Part shown: in pieces, positions 42,720-52,333 of the stretch
How the letters are laid out: each line of letters opens with the position of its first letter
Position numbering within the stretch: the stretch's first letter is position 1
Assembly: GCA_020249925.1 (NCBI GenBank)
Contig: JADCER010000005.1
Coordinates: 62,001-126,000, forward strand
Reading direction: 5' to 3'
DNA length: 64,000 nt
From: Roseomonas sp.
Lineage (GTDB): Bacteria > Pseudomonadota > Alphaproteobacteria > Acetobacterales > Acetobacteraceae
Notes under the pieces: model-generated
What the model was told of the DNA's origin: nothing
Databases searched by the model: none
What the model saw: only the letters and a program-made list of their open reading frames with translations
Translations under genes and position numbers: made by a program

Positions 42720-44240
42720 TCAGCTGCGGCTTGTGACCTGCACGCTTGATTCAAGCCCAAGCGCGGCAGCCAGGGTTTCCAGCCGCCGCAATACGCTTTC
42801 ACCGGCAAAAACGCCGCTGCCTTCCAGAAGTCGCAGGATCAGCCGCCCACCACGGCGTTCCAAGGATGTGCCCGCCAGCAAGACCGTTGTACCACCGGAA
42901 AGCGTATAGGCTAGGCGAAACGCCGCGCCCAAAATCTCTGCCCGCCGCAGCGTGCCGACATCCAACAGCAAGCGCGCGGAGGGCAGGAAAGGCGCATCCG
43001 TCTCCGCTTCGTACCGAAGGGCCGCGGCAAGGGCCAGGAAAGCGCGGCCGTGATGATCAAAGCCGACACCGGGCTGACGCAGCACGCGGAAAAAAGCGTG
43101 TTCGGCACGGTAATCAGGATGATCATGGCTGCCGATATCGCTCACCCAACAGGCAGCTTCGCGCAGGCCAAGGGCAAGTGGCGATTCATCTTCAAACAAG
43201 GGCGCGGTCCAGGCGAAAAGCGCGGGCGGCATGGTCTGGTCGCGGCCGAAACGCAGCGCCATGTCGTGCGCGGCGGCCAGAAGCGGATCCCGCTTGCGCT
43301 CAGCCGCATCAAGCAGGCGCGCATACCAGCCTTCACGCAAGCCATTGGCGCTGAAAATCACGCGGCGCGCGCCGCTGGCGCGCAATAGCCGGCGCAGCAC
43401 CAGCGCGGCAAAGGGCAAATCCGCCAGGCGCTTGCTGGGCGCGCCAGGCATGCGTTCCAGCGTGCGGCGCGTGGCGGCCATCAATACACCGGAAAGATCG
43501 CGCGCTTCTTCGCGCGTCAGCGCGTAATGATGGACAATGGAAAGCGGATAGCCTGTTTGCGCCATATGCATGCGCGCCATGGCGCGCCAGGCGCCGCCCA
43601 CCAGATACAAATCCCGCCCCGCAGCGTCATGCAGCCAGGGGTGGCGCGCCAATTCCTCGGTCACGATTGCGCGCGCCTTGCCGATATCCTCCTTGGCGCG
43701 ATCGGCCAAGCGAATTGTGCCAATCGGCAGGCTGGCGCTTTTGCCCTGCGCGCCCTGGCTGAGCGCCACCAATTCCAGTGAACCACCGCCGATATCGCCA
43801 AGCAGGCCATCCGCGCCGGGAAAGCCGAGCAGCACGCCATCGGCGGAAAGCCGCGCTTCCTCATCCCCCGTCAGGATATGGATCGGTACGCCGGGTAGTT
43901 TTTCGCCAAGGGCCGCGACAAAAGCCGCGCCATTCGATGCATCACGCACCGCAGCAGTCGCCAAAACCTCAATCGGTGCGGCACCCATGGCGCGCGCCAC
44001 CGCATGGTAGCGCTGCATGATCGTCAGCGCCTGCGCCACCGCATCGGGATTAAGCTGCCCCGTGTCATGCAGCCCACGGCCAAGCCCCAGTACGGCCTTT
44101 TCGTTGAAGATGGCAACAGGATTACGCCCGCGCCCTTCAAAGACCACAAGGCGCACGGAATTTGACCCCAAATCCACCACGCCGCAGCGCATGGTCGTGG
44201 TTGCATGGCCCGTTCGGGCGCTGAGCGCGGCGCCGTCCAT
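42720..44240 (-). CDS. ppx: Ppx/GppA family exopolyphosphatase
   Basis: A 506-residue phosphatase of the ASKHA fold. The N-terminal phosphate-binding loop CGVVDLGSNSVRLVVFEG (about 19-36) and the second loop DIGGGSLELVAL are clear. It releases phosphate from the ends of polyphosphate and may also cut pppGpp. Its ATG overlaps the ppk stop by one base (TGATG), so polymer synthesis and breakdown are expressed from one operon. The C-terminal third is an HD-like helical extension as in longer Ppx proteins. Confidence 0.93.
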   Translation of the reverse strand: MDGAALSARTGHATTTMRCGVVDLGSNSVRLVVFEGRGRNPVAIFNEKAVLGLGRGLHDTGQLNPDAVAQALTIMQRYHAVARAMGAAPIEVLATAAVRDASNGAAFVAALGEKLPGVPIHILTGDEEARLSADGVLLGFPGADGLLGDIGGGSLELVALSQGAQGKSASLPIGTIRLADRAKEDIGKARAIVTEELARHPWLHDAAGRDLYLVGGAWRAMARMHMAQTGYPLSIVHHYALTREEARDLSGVLMAATRRTLERMPGAPSKRLADLPFAALVLRRLLRASGARRVIFSANGLREGWYARLLDAAERKRDPLLAAAHDMALRFGRDQTMPPALFAWTAPLFEDESPLALGLREAACWVSDIGSHDHPDYRAEHAFFRVLRQPGVGFDHHGRAFLALAAALRYEAETDAPFLPSARLLLDVGTLRRAEILGAAFRLAYTLSGGTTVLLAGTSLERRGGRLILRLLEGSGVFAGESVLRRLETLAAALGLESSVQVTSRS

Positions 44241-46399
44241 CAATCCTGCTTCACACGATCTTGCCGCTGTCGCCGCGCACCGCGCGCCAAGGCGCTGCCA
44301 CGTCCCGATAGCGATGGGTTGGTCATGAAATACTCATGCGCCGAGACGCCATTCTCGGGCGCTTCGATGCGCGCCCAATGGCCATCCGGGCCAAGCTGCC
44401 AGCTTTGCAGCGTGTCCTTCAGATTGATCACCATGATCTGATCCAGCACCTGCGCATGCACGGTGGCGTTTTCCACGGGCACCATGGTTTCCACCCGCCA
44501 ATCCATATTGCGCGCCATCCAATCGGCGGAGGAGATATAAACCTTGGCGCGGCGCGATGGCAGCCTATGCCCATTGCCAAACACATAAACGCGCGAATGT
44601 TCCAAAAAGCGCCCGACAATGGATTTCACGCGGATATTGTCCGAAAGCCCAGGCACGCCAGGGCGCAGGCAGCAAATGCCGCGCACAATCGCATCCACCT
44701 TCACGCCGGCCTTGGAAGCCTCATACAGCGCATCAATCAGCGTTTCATCCACCAGCGAATTCATCTTGATCCAAATCGCCGCCGGCTTGCCTTCCTTGGC
44801 GAAGGCGATTTCCTGCCGGATCAGCGCCAGCAAGGTGGGCCGCGTGGTCAGCGGTGAAAAGGCAAGTTTTTCCATCGTCTCCGGCCGCGCATAGCCGGTC
44901 ATGTAATTGAACAGCTTGGCGGCATCGCGCGTCAGCGCCGGATCGGCCGTGAAATAGGAAAGATCCGTATAGATGCGCGCCGTGACCGGGTGGTAATTCC
45001 CCGTGCCGAAATGCGCATAGGAGCGCAAATGTGATCCTTCGCGCCGCACCACCAAACTCACCTTCGCATGCGTCTTCAATTCAACAAAGCCGAATACCGT
45101 CTGCACGCCAGCCGCTTCCAATTCGCGGGCCAGCGCAATGTTGCGTTCCTCATCAAAGCGCGCCTTCAATTCCACAATACCGGTGACACTTTTGCCGGCC
45201 TCGGCCGCTTCAATCAGCGCCTTGGCAATTGGGCTGTCGCGCGTGGTGCGATAAAGCGTCTGCTTGATCGCAATCACATTCGGATCGCGCGCGGCCTGCC
45301 TCAGGAATTGCACCACCACATCGAAGCTTTCGTAAGGGTGATGCACCACAATATCCTTGGCGCGGATGGCGGCGAAGCAATCACCGCCGAAATCCAGGAT
45401 GCGTTCGGGAAAGCGCGGCGTATAGGGCGTGAACAGCAGATCAGGCCGATCATCCACAATCAATTGCGTGAGATCGGAAAGCCCGAGCAGCCCATCCACC
45501 ACGAATACTTCTGACCGCGGCGCATCCAATTCCTCGGCCACGAAATCAAGCATATCGGAAGGCGTATTGGCGGTGACGGAAAGCCGGATGGCGCGCCCGC
45601 GCCTGCGGCGCTTGAGCGCGCTTTCATAGGAACGGACCAGGTCTTCGGCCTCTTCCTCGAATTCCACATCCGTGTCGCGGATCAGGCGAAACAATCCGCT
45701 TTCCGCCATGATGAAGCCGGGAAACAGCCTGTCCAGGAATAGCAGGATCACATCTTCCAGCAGCACGAAGCGCATCGCACCCGACCCGCGGCGCGATGGT
45801 AGGCGAATGAAACGCTCCACCTGCGGCGGCAGCGGCAAAAGCGCGCGCATGGTGCCGCCATCTTCTTCGCGCACCAGCTTGAAGACCAGGCAAAGCGCGA
45901 GGTTGGCGATGAAGGGAAAGGGATGCGCAGGGTCAACGGCCAGCGGCGTCAGCACCGGAAAGACACGGTCCATGAACCATTCGTCCAGCCATTCGCGATC
46001 AGCCTCGGTCAAATCGGACCGATCCACCACCATCAGATGCGCCTCGCGCAGCATGGTGCGAAGCGCCCGCCAGGAATCCTGCTGGCCATCAATCAGCGCG
46101 CGCGCGCGTTCATGAATGGCGGCAAGCTGCTGCGCCGGCGTCAGCCCATCAGGCGAAGGTGTCACCACCCCGGCGCGATCTTGCCCGACCAGACCCGCCA
46201 CGCGCACGGAATAGAATTCATCCAGGTTATTTGCTGAAATCGCCACAAAGCGCAGCCGTTCCAGCAGCGGATGGCGCGCATTGCCCGCTTCTTCCAGCAC
46301 GCGCTGATTGAAGGCAAGCCAGGAAAGCTCCCGATTGCTGAAGCGCGCCGGGCTTTCCGCCAGCGGGAAGGCTTCGATATCGGGCATCATGTCACTCAT
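44240..46399 (-). CDS. ppk1: Polyphosphate kinase 1
   Basis: A 719-residue enzyme making polyphosphate from ATP. The N-terminal domain starts [19 protein letters not shown] (20-38). The autophosphorylated histidine is His463 in [21 protein letters not shown], matching the family's catalytic motif. The C-terminal phospholipase D-like domain includes [19 protein letters not shown]. The full-length protein is close to the family norm of about 690-730 residues. It is preceded by hda (9-base gap) and followed by ppx (overlap), a gene order common in alphaproteobacteria. Confidence 0.97.
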   Translation of the reverse strand: MSDMMPDIEAFPLAESPARFSNRELSWLAFNQRVLEEAGNARHPLLERLRFVAISANNLDEFYSVRVAGLVGQDRAGVVTPSPDGLTPAQQLAAIHERARALIDGQQDSWRALRTMLREAHLMVVDRSDLTEADREWLDEWFMDRVFPVLTPLAVDPAHPFPFIANLALCLVFKLVREEDGGTMRALLPLPPQVERFIRLPSRRGSGAMRFVLLEDVILLFLDRLFPGFIMAESGLFRLIRDTDVEFEEEAEDLVRSYESALKRRRRGRAIRLSVTANTPSDMLDFVAEELDAPRSEVFVVDGLLGLSDLTQLIVDDRPDLLFTPYTPRFPERILDFGGDCFAAIRAKDIVVHHPYESFDVVVQFLRQAARDPNVIAIKQTLYRTTRDSPIAKALIEAAEAGKSVTGIVELKARFDEERNIALARELEAAGVQTVFGFVELKTHAKVSLVVRREGSHLRSYAHFGTGNYHPVTARIYTDLSYFTADPALTRDAAKLFNYMTGYARPETMEKLAFSPLTTRPTLLALIRQEIAFAKEGKPAAIWIKMNSLVDETLIDALYEASKAGVKVDAIVRGICCLRPGVPGLSDNIRVKSIVGRFLEHSRVYVFGNGHRLPSRRAKVYISSADWMARNMDWRVETMVPVENATVHAQVLDQIMVINLKDTLQSWQLGPDGHWARIEAPENGVSAHEYFMTNPSLSGRGSALARGARRQRQDRVKQD

Positions 46400-46408
46400 G
46401 CCGAAAGG

Positions 46409-47134
46409 CTATAGCAGAGGGGCAGGGGATGGCGAGGGGAGGCGCGCCTCTGTCTCAGAATCATCACAAAGCTGAGGGGCTTCCAGCCATTCGGCCAGGG
46501 CCAGCCGCGCCAGGGCGCGCGTGATCCGCCCGCCCAAGCCAAGGGCTGCGTGATCCAGCCGCGCCACCGCTTCAGCAAGGCTCGCCGCATCGCGTGGCAA
46601 GCGGGCAAGCAGCCAGGCCTGCATCTCGGCCTCCAGCCGCAATTGCCGATCCGCGAGAAATTTGCCGAGCAAGGCGCGCAGCAGCGCATCCGATGCGGGG
46701 CCAATGCCAACGGCCTGTGTGGCGCGCAAGCGGCTTGCCAGGTCGGGCAGGCGCACCGGCCAACGCGCCGGCGCTTCGCGGCCGATTAGTAAAAGTGTTT
46801 CGCCACGTTCGGCGCAGAGATTGATCACATGCAACAGCGCCGCCTCATCCGCTACGCAATCGGCATCATCAATCACGCTGCCCTGGGGTGCCGGGGCGGG
46901 CAGGCCGCGCAAGCCCATGCCATCCAGCCAGCGCCAGCCGAAGCGTGCGGCTGCCGCGCGCGCCAGATGCGTCTTGCCATGTCCTGCCGCACCAAACAGC
47001 GCGAGCCTGCCAAGTGGCCAGGCTTCCGGCTTGGCCAGCCAGCTTCGCGCCGCTTCATTGCTGGCATCGGCAATCACATCGCGCGCGTCTGAGGAAGCCG
47101 CAACCGGCAGCGGCAAGGCCAATTGGCGCATCAT
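46409..47134 (-). CDS. hda: Hda, DnaA-related replication regulator
   Basis: A 241-residue AAA+ protein. Walker A is GAAGHGKTHLARA (about residues 48-60) and the Walker B-like segment is GSVIDDADCV. There is no DnaA DNA-binding domain IV, so this is the short DnaA paralogue Hda/HdaA, which with the sliding clamp promotes hydrolysis of DnaA-bound ATP after initiation. The N-terminus MMRQLALPLP carries a clamp-binding-like peptide (QLALPLP). It starts at 47134, overlapping the stop of the AI-2E transporter gene (ATGA). Confidence 0.93.
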   Translation of the reverse strand: MMRQLALPLPVAASSDARDVIADASNEAARSWLAKPEAWPLGRLALFGAAGHGKTHLARAAAARFGWRWLDGMGLRGLPAPAPQGSVIDDADCVADEAALLHVINLCAERGETLLLIGREAPARWPVRLPDLASRLRATQAVGIGPASDALLRALLGKFLADRQLRLEAEMQAWLLARLPRDAASLAEAVARLDHAALGLGGRITRALARLALAEWLEAPQLCDDSETEARLPSPSPAPLL

Positions 47135-48270
47135 TGCCCGGTCCGTGGCGGGTCGAGATAAAGCGGGCTTTCCAGATATCGTCGCAGCCAGTAGCGCGCC
47201 ACCACACCAATCGCCGCCGCCATGGGCACGGCGAGCAAAACGCCGAGAAACCCAAAGGCAACGCCGCCGGCAAACAGTGCGAAAATCACCCACACCGCAT
47301 GCAATTCCACCCGATTGCCGAGCAGATAGGGGTAGATGATGTAACCTTCGATGCCCTGGCCAATCACGAAAATCGCCACAATGACCAGCACTTCCTCCCA
47401 GGATCCGAATTGCCCGATGGCGAGCAATACGGCGGTGGCAAAGCCGGTCAGTGAGCCGACATAGGGGATGAAGGTCAGGAAGCCCGACATGATGCCGATG
47501 GTGATGCCAAGCTCCAGCCCCGCGAAATGCAAGGCGAAGGCATAAAAAATCCCAAGTCCCAGACAGCACAGCAATTGTCCGCGCAACCAGGCGGATAGCA
47601 CGCGGTCCGTATCGCGCGCGATTTGCCGGATCACATTGGCGCTGCGGCGCGGTAGCCAGCTTTCAATGCGCGTCAGCATGGCCTGCCAATCACGCAGCAG
47701 ATAAAAGGCAACAACCGGCGTCACCACCACAAAGGTGAAAACACTGAATAGCGCAAAGCCGCCGCCAATCAGGCGTGTTGCGGCGCTGCCCAGCCAGGAC
47801 AGCATGGACCCTGCCTGGTTGATCGCCAATTCGCGCAAGCGCTGGTCCATCATCTCGGGGCCCAGCGTGTCTTCAAGCCTGGTCAGCAATTCGCGCAAGG
47901 CCTGCCCGACACCGGCAATATAGGCCGGCAGGCGCTGCACCAGCACGCCAAGCTGCGCGAGAATGAGGGGGTAGAGCAGCAGCAGCGCCATCAACGTCAC
48001 GGCGGCCAGCAGCGTCACCAAAAGAAAGGCGCCAAGGCCACGCGGGATGCCAAGCCGTGCCAAGCGTGTCGCGAGCGGATCAAGAAAATACGCAATGGTC
48101 GCCGCCAGCACGAAGGGCGTCAGAATGCCCTGGAACAGCCAAAGGCTGAACAGCAGCGCAAGGCCGCAGCCCAAAAACAACGCCCAGCGCTGCCCGCGTG
48201 TTGCCGTACGCGGCCCTGTTGGGGGTGCGATCACGGGCCGTGTGGTGATGGGCGGGCGCTGATCGCTCAT
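47131..48270 (-). CDS. AI-2E (PerM) family transporter, copy 2
   Basis: A 379-residue inner-membrane protein. Family features are IAYFLDPLATRLARLGIPR (about 50-68), GFLTFIPYVGSLTGFATAVL (about 258-277) and NRVELHAVWVIFALFAGG (about 317-334). It sits between a CDP-alcohol transferase gene (ATGA overlap) and hda (ATGA overlap) in a tightly packed operon. A PerM-like gene upstream of hda is a recurring order in alphaproteobacteria. The substrate is not established for this branch. Confidence 0.93.
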   Translation of the reverse strand: MSDQRPPITTRPVIAPPTGPRTATRGQRWALFLGCGLALLFSLWLFQGILTPFVLAATIAYFLDPLATRLARLGIPRGLGAFLLVTLLAAVTLMALLLLYPLILAQLGVLVQRLPAYIAGVGQALRELLTRLEDTLGPEMMDQRLRELAINQAGSMLSWLGSAATRLIGGGFALFSVFTFVVVTPVVAFYLLRDWQAMLTRIESWLPRRSANVIRQIARDTDRVLSAWLRGQLLCCLGLGIFYAFALHFAGLELGITIGIMSGFLTFIPYVGSLTGFATAVLLAIGQFGSWEEVLVIVAIFVIGQGIEGYIIYPYLLGNRVELHAVWVIFALFAGGVAFGFLGVLLAVPMAAAIGVVARYWLRRYLESPLYLDPPRTGQ

Positions 48271-48893
48271 GGAGCTCCGCCGGCGGTGCGTCGCGCTGCC
48301 TGCGCCACATAGGCCGCACCCGAAGCAAAAGTGGTGGCCGCGACCAGCCAGATCATCACGTCAAGCAAGACAGGCGCGCTGAAGCCGAAACCTGCCAAGA
48401 GCAGAACCAAGGCAGCCAGCAGGATCTGCGCTGCCGTATTCGCCTTGGAAATGAAAATCGGTTTGATGCGCGGCGGCAGCCCAACCGCCCACAAGACCAA
48501 TACGCCACCCACAATCAGCAAATCACGAAACACCACCAGAATCGCGAGCCAATCGGGCAAGACCCCAATCGCCGCGAGTGTCACATAGACCGAAACCAGC
48601 AGCGCCTTATCCGCGATGGGATCGAGCACCGCACCAAGCTGGGACCGCGCATTCCAGGCGCGCGCAATCCAACCATCCAGCGCGTCCGAAATCCCCGCGC
48701 CGATGAAAACCAGAAAGGCCAGATCAAGCCGGTGCTGCAACATCAGCCAGATTGCCGCCGGCACGGCGCAAAGCCTGGCAAGCGTGATCAGATTGGGCAG
48801 GGTGAAAAGCCCTGCCCCCGCCAAATTCAGCGGGGCATTCGGCAGGCGGCGAAGGTCAGGACCGTCCGGCAAGGCCAAGCCGCCATTGATCAT
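48267..48893 (-). CDS. CDP-alcohol phosphatidyltransferase (PgsA/cardiolipin synthase-like)
   Basis: A 208-residue membrane enzyme with the family motif D(x)2DG(x)2AR(x)8G(x)3D(x)3D, read as SDALDGWIARAWNARSQLG followed by AVLDPIAD (about 69-96). The start of the fold is LPNLITLARLCAVPAA. It joins a CDP-linked lipid to an alcohol acceptor, probably glycerol phosphate or phosphatidylglycerol. The ATG at 48893 lies 38 bases inside the end of the DUF2066 gene, an unusually long overlap. The ribosome-binding site is weak, so a later start cannot be excluded. Confidence 0.9.
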   Translation of the reverse strand: MINGGLALPDGPDLRRLPNAPLNLAGAGLFTLPNLITLARLCAVPAAIWLMLQHRLDLAFLVFIGAGISDALDGWIARAWNARSQLGAVLDPIADKALLVSVYVTLAAIGVLPDWLAILVVFRDLLIVGGVLVLWAVGLPPRIKPIFISKANTAAQILLAALVLLLAGFGFSAPVLLDVMIWLVAATTFASGAAYVAQAARRTAGGAP

Positions 48894-49566
48894 TCTGCGC
48901 GCCCGTCCCGCGCGTCAGCTGCAGCCCATGCTGGCCGAAGGTTTCGGGCGCCATGCCAATAGGCACGCGCAGCCCGATATTCAGATGCGCGCGATCCGTG
49001 CTGATGGCCATGACATCAAGCCTGGCACCGGCGGCCACAAGGCGGCGGCGAATCTCCAGCCATTCATTGAGCGTCGCGTAACGCGCCGTTGCTTCCAATG
49101 ATCCCAGGATTGGTGTGACAGGTGTCATGCTGATCGGCGATTCGCTTGCCGTGCCGGAAGGCAGGGTTGCGGCGCGCACCTCAGCACCCTCGGCGAAGCT
49201 TTGCACGGCATCGGCATCGAATTGGATCGTCAGCCGCCCGCTATAGCGTTGCGGTCCGGTGGTTTCCTGTTCGATCACAATGGAACGCACCATGCGATCA
49301 AGTTCGGCATCGGTGGGTCTGCGCGGCGCATTCACCATGCCTTGAATGCGATCCCAGGCGGCGCGGCGCCCGGCGGCGAAGGCGCGTTCCTGCGCCACCA
49401 CGCCATTTTCCGCAGTCGCTTCCGCCACCACGCCACGCTGCGTCAGCGCGCCCATATCGCTGAATTGCGCCAGGGCAGGCAGCGCAAAAAGGCTCAGCCA
49501 GAAGCTTGCGCAAGCCGCCGCCACATGTTTCCTTCCGGCAATTCCCCAGGCGTGGCGTTTTGTCAT
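48856..49566 (-). CDS. DUF2066 domain-containing exported protein
   Basis: A 236-residue protein. The ATG at 49566 has GGAAAGG 5 bases upstream and begins a signal peptide (cleavage near ALAQ, residue 34). The body has [20 protein letters not shown] and a later beta-rich part ([20 protein letters not shown]) typical of DUF2066, an exported family of unknown role found beside purM in proteobacteria. It diverges from purM with 66 bases between starts. Its last 38 bases overlap the start of the CDP-alcohol transferase gene. Confidence 0.85.
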   Translation of the reverse strand: MTKRHAWGIAGRKHVAAACASFWLSLFALPALAQFSDMGALTQRGVVAEATAENGVVAQERAFAAGRRAAWDRIQGMVNAPRRPTDAELDRMVRSIVIEQETTGPQRYSGRLTIQFDADAVQSFAEGAEVRAATLPSGTASESPISMTPVTPILGSLEATARYATLNEWLEIRRRLVAAGARLDVMAISTDRAHLNIGLRVPIGMAPETFGQHGLQLTRGTGAQNDQWRLGLAGRS

Positions 49567-49622
49567 CAAAGCCTTTCCTTCGCGTTTTCCCACGCTATAG
49601 CACGCGGACAGTGTATCAAATC

Positions 49623-49635
49623 GGAGGTCGCCCTG
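49623..49635 (+). promoter_or_regulatory. Ribosome-binding site that fixes the purM CTG start
   Basis: GGAGG at 49623-49627 is a full anti-16S match with a spacer of 5 bases (TCGCC) before CTG. No other start codon in this frame lies at usual spacing. Confidence 0.7.
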
Positions 49636-50709
49636 ACCAGTTCCAATCCCCAAAGCCTCACCTACCGCGATGCGGGCGTGGATATTGAGGCCGGCGACGC
49701 CCTGGTTGAAGCCATCAAGCCCCTGGCGCGTGCCACAAACCGGACTGGCGTGATGGGTGGCTTGGGCGGATTCGGCGCCTTGTTTGACCCGAAGGCGGCG
49801 GGCTTTACGGACCCCGTGCTGGTGTCTTCCACCGATGGGGTTGGCACCAAGCTGCGTGTGGCGATCGAAGCGGGCATTCACGACACGGTCGGCATTGATC
49901 TGGTGGCGATGTGCGTCAATGACCTTGTGGTGCAGGGCGCTGAGCCGCTGTTTTTCCTGGATTATTTCGCGACCGGGAAGCTCCGGCTGGATCAGGCGCG
50001 GGCCGTGATTGCGGGCATTGCGGAAGGCTGCCGGCAGGCGGGCTGCGCCCTGGTGGGCGGCGAAACCGCTGAGATGCCCGGGATGTATGCCGCGGATGAT
50101 TATGATCTGGCCGGGTTTTCCGTGGGTGCTGCCGAACGCGGCCGCCTGCTGCCGGCCGGTGTTGCGGCGGGTGATGTGCTGATCGGCCTTGGGTCTTCGG
50201 GCGTGCATTCCAACGGCTTTTCCCTGGTGCGGCGGGTATTGGCCGCGCGCGGCCTGACACTGGCTGATCCCGCGCCCTTCGCGTCTGGCCAGAAGCTGGG
50301 TCAGGCGCTGCTGGCGCCAACGCGGATTTACGTGAAGGCGCTGCTTGCCTTGCATCGCGCGGGGCTTTTGCATGCGGCGGCGCATATCACCGGCGGCGGC
50401 CTGCCCGGCAATCTGCCGCGCGTCCTGCCGGCGGGGATGACGGCAGTATTGGAAGCGGGAAGCTGGCCCGTGCCGCCGGTTTTCGCCTTTTTGGCCGAAG
50501 CGGGGAATGTCAGCGCTGACGAGATGCTCCGCGTCTTCAATTGCGGGCTCGGCATGGTGCTGGCGGTGCCTGCTGCCGGGGCCGAAGCCGCGACGCGCAT
50601 GCTGACCGAAGCCGGTGAGGCGCCCTTCCGTATTGGCCATCTGGAAGCCTCCTCCGGGCCGGCCGGTATTCATATCCAGAACTTGCCACAGGCTTGGCCG
50701 CGCGCATGA
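49633..50709 (+). CDS. purM: PurM, phosphoribosylformylglycinamidine cyclo-ligase, apparent CTG start
   Basis: A 358-residue purine-biosynthesis enzyme that closes the imidazole ring to make AIR. The body is typical: [20 protein letters not shown], then [18 protein letters not shown] and [19 protein letters not shown]. No ATG, GTG or TTG stands in frame at the expected N-terminus. Instead a perfect GGAGG (49623-49627) is followed after 5 bases by CTG (49633-49635), giving a protein beginning (M)[12 protein letters not shown]. In-frame ATGs upstream would run into the divergent DUF2066 gene. purN follows with an ATGA overlap. Confidence 0.94.
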   Translation: MTSSNPQSLTYRDAGVDIEAGDALVEAIKPLARATNRTGVMGGLGGFGALFDPKAAGFTDPVLVSSTDGVGTKLRVAIEAGIHDTVGIDLVAMCVNDLVVQGAEPLFFLDYFATGKLRLDQARAVIAGIAEGCRQAGCALVGGETAEMPGMYAADDYDLAGFSVGAAERGRLLPAGVAAGDVLIGLGSSGVHSNGFSLVRRVLAARGLTLADPAPFASGQKLGQALLAPTRIYVKALLALHRAGLLHAAAHITGGGLPGNLPRVLPAGMTAVLEAGSWPVPPVFAFLAEAGNVSADEMLRVFNCGLGMVLAVPAAGAEAATRMLTEAGEAPFRIGHLEASSGPAGIHIQNLPQAWPRA

Positions 50710-51380
50710 AGCGGAGGAGACTCGCGCTGCTGATCTCCGGGCGCGGGTCCAATATGGCGGCGATTCTGGCGGCGGCGGGGCCGGATTACCCGGCGGAACC
50801 CGTGCTGGTGCTGTCCAACCGCGCCGATGCGGCGGGGCTTGAGATTGCCAAGGCGCGTGGGGTGCCGACCGCTATCGTGGAAAGCCGCGCCTTCAAGGGT
50901 GACCGCGCCGGGTTTGAAGCCGCGATGGAAGCCGAATTGGTCCGGCACGGCGTTGAAATCATTGCCCTGGCCGGTTTCATGCGCGTGCTGACGCCTGATT
51001 TTGTCCGGCGCTGGGAGGGGCGGTTGATCAATATCCACCCATCCCTGCTGCCGGCCTTTCCGGGGCTGGATACCCATGCGCGCGCCTTGGCCGCGGGCGT
51101 CAGGCTACATGGCTGCACCGTACATCTGGTGACAGCGGGGGTGGATGAGGGACCCATCATCGCCCAGGCCGCCGTGCCGGTTTTGCCCGAGGATACGGAA
51201 GCAAGCCTGGCCGCGCGGGTATTGGCGGCGGAGCATAAGCTTTACGCCGCCGCGCTTTCCTGGCTGGCGGCGGGGCGCCTGCGGCTGGAAGCGGGGCGCG
51301 CCGTGATCACGGGGGCGGAATCTGCGCCTGATTCCCTGCTGAACCCCTTGCCCCGCGCGGCATTGCTTTCTACACACTAA
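50706..51380 (+). CDS. purN: PurN, phosphoribosylglycinamide formyltransferase
   Basis: A 224-residue enzyme that transfers a formyl group from formyl-tetrahydrofolate to GAR. It begins with the nucleotide loop [15 protein letters not shown], and the active-site segment [20 protein letters not shown] contains the Asn and His; the catalytic Asp is in [11 protein letters not shown]. The ATG at 50706 overlaps the purM TGA (ATGA), so the two are coupled. The C-terminal 20 residues ([19 protein letters not shown]) extend beyond many homologues. Confidence 0.95.
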   Translation: MKRRRLALLISGRGSNMAAILAAAGPDYPAEPVLVLSNRADAAGLEIAKARGVPTAIVESRAFKGDRAGFEAAMEAELVRHGVEIIALAGFMRVLTPDFVRRWEGRLINIHPSLLPAFPGLDTHARALAAGVRLHGCTVHLVTAGVDEGPIIAQAAVPVLPEDTEASLAARVLAAEHKLYAAALSWLAAGRLRLEAGRAVITGAESAPDSLLNPLPRAALLSTH

Positions 51381-51407
51381 CTCAAGCGCCAAGATTTGGG
51401 GAAAGCC

Positions 51408-51563
51408 ATGGCTGAGAAAGAACATTATGATTTCGTCGAAGTGACCTCCGCCGATATTCTCGCGGATCGCCGTGGCGGGTGGGAAGATTTCACGCGCTTT
51501 GTCACCTGGTCCACCGGCGCCATCATTGTGGTGCTGGTGCTGATGGCGATTTTCCTGGTCTGA
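51408..51563 (+). CDS. aa3-type cytochrome c oxidase subunit IV, 51 residues
   Basis: A small gene encoding MAEKEHYDFVEV at the N-terminus, a charged middle (ADRRGGWEDFTRF) and one C-terminal membrane helix (about residues 32-51, IIVVLVLMAIFLV). This is the pattern of the small subunit IV of alphaproteobacterial aa3 oxidases, which packs against the catalytic core. GGGGAAAG precedes the ATG. It lies 27 bases after purN and has its own terminator. No other oxidase gene is nearby, so the subunit is encoded apart from its complex. Confidence 0.85.
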   Translation: MAEKEHYDFVEVTSADILADRRGGWEDFTRFVTWSTGAIIVVLVLMAIFLV

Positions 51564-51592
51564 CACGCCGGGCGGATAGCCTTGCGGCAAAG

Positions 51593-51615
51593 GGGCGGCT
51601 TGGGCCGCCCTTTTT
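51593..51615 (+). terminator. Rho-independent terminator after the oxidase subunit gene
   Basis: GGGCGGC (51593-51599) pairs with GCCGCCC (51604-51610), loop of 4, followed by TTTTT. It ends the purMN/oxidase subunit transcript and lies just before the convergent plsC stop. Confidence 0.85.
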
Positions 51616-51622
51616 CTTGCCG

Positions 51623-52333
51623 CTAACCTTGGGCCATCAGCCGCGCCGTCTCGGCCTCAATCTGCGCCTCCAGCGTTTCCATCAAGGGCTTGCGTGACAG
51701 CCCCGCCGGCAGGGCGGGCAGTATTGAGATCGCAATCACCCCCGGCGTCTTGTGAAAGGCGCGCCTTCCCCAATGTCGCCCGCTATTGGTCGCCACCGGA
51801 TAGCAGGGCACGCCGCTACCCATGACCAGCGCGGCTACGCCGGGTTGATAGGTTACCCTTTCGCCGGGTGCTGAACGCGTGCCTTCCGGAAAAATCACCA
51901 AGGGCCGGCCTTCATCCAGCACACGCTTGGCATCGCGCACCATGGCGCGCAGCGCCGCGCCCCCGCCATCGCGATCCACCGCCACCGCCCCGCTATGGCG
52001 CGCCACGCGCCCCCAAAAGGGCAGGTTCAGCAATTCGCGCTTCAGCACGTAATTCGGTTGATCAAGCAGCGCGAGCCAGACGAAAGTGTCAAAGGCGGAT
52101 TGGTGTTTGGAGGCGATGATCGCCGCCCCCGGCGCGATGTTTTCCAAGCCGGTCACTTCCAAGCGAATGCCGCAAATGATGCGCAGCAGCCAGATGATGA
52201 AGCGCGCCCACAGATGGATGAAGCGGCGGATGAAGCGCGGATGGAAGGGCAGCAACACCATCGCGACAATCGCGCTAAGGGCCGTGATGGTCATGAAAAG
52301 CGCATTGAAGATGAAGGAACGCAGCCAGATCAT
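51623..52333 (-). CDS. plsC: 1-acyl-glycerol-3-phosphate acyltransferase (PlsC-like)
   Basis: A 236-residue membrane enzyme of phospholipid synthesis. The HX4D motif is SKHQSAFDTF (His77, Asp82) and the acceptor-binding motif is FPEGTRS. One or two N-terminal membrane segments cover about residues 8-30 and 40-55. It acylates lysophosphatidic acid to phosphatidic acid at the inner membrane. Its ATG overlaps the ydcF stop (ATGA), at the end of an ftsE-ftsX-ydcF-plsC operon. Confidence 0.93.
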   Translation of the reverse strand: MIWLRSFIFNALFMTITALSAIVAMVLLPFHPRFIRRFIHLWARFIIWLLRIICGIRLEVTGLENIAPGAAIIASKHQSAFDTFVWLALLDQPNYVLKRELLNLPFWGRVARHSGAVAVDRDGGGAALRAMVRDAKRVLDEGRPLVIFPEGTRSAPGERVTYQPGVAALVMGSGVPCYPVATNSGRHWGRRAFHKTPGVIAISILPALPAGLSRKPLMETLEAQIEAETARLMAQG

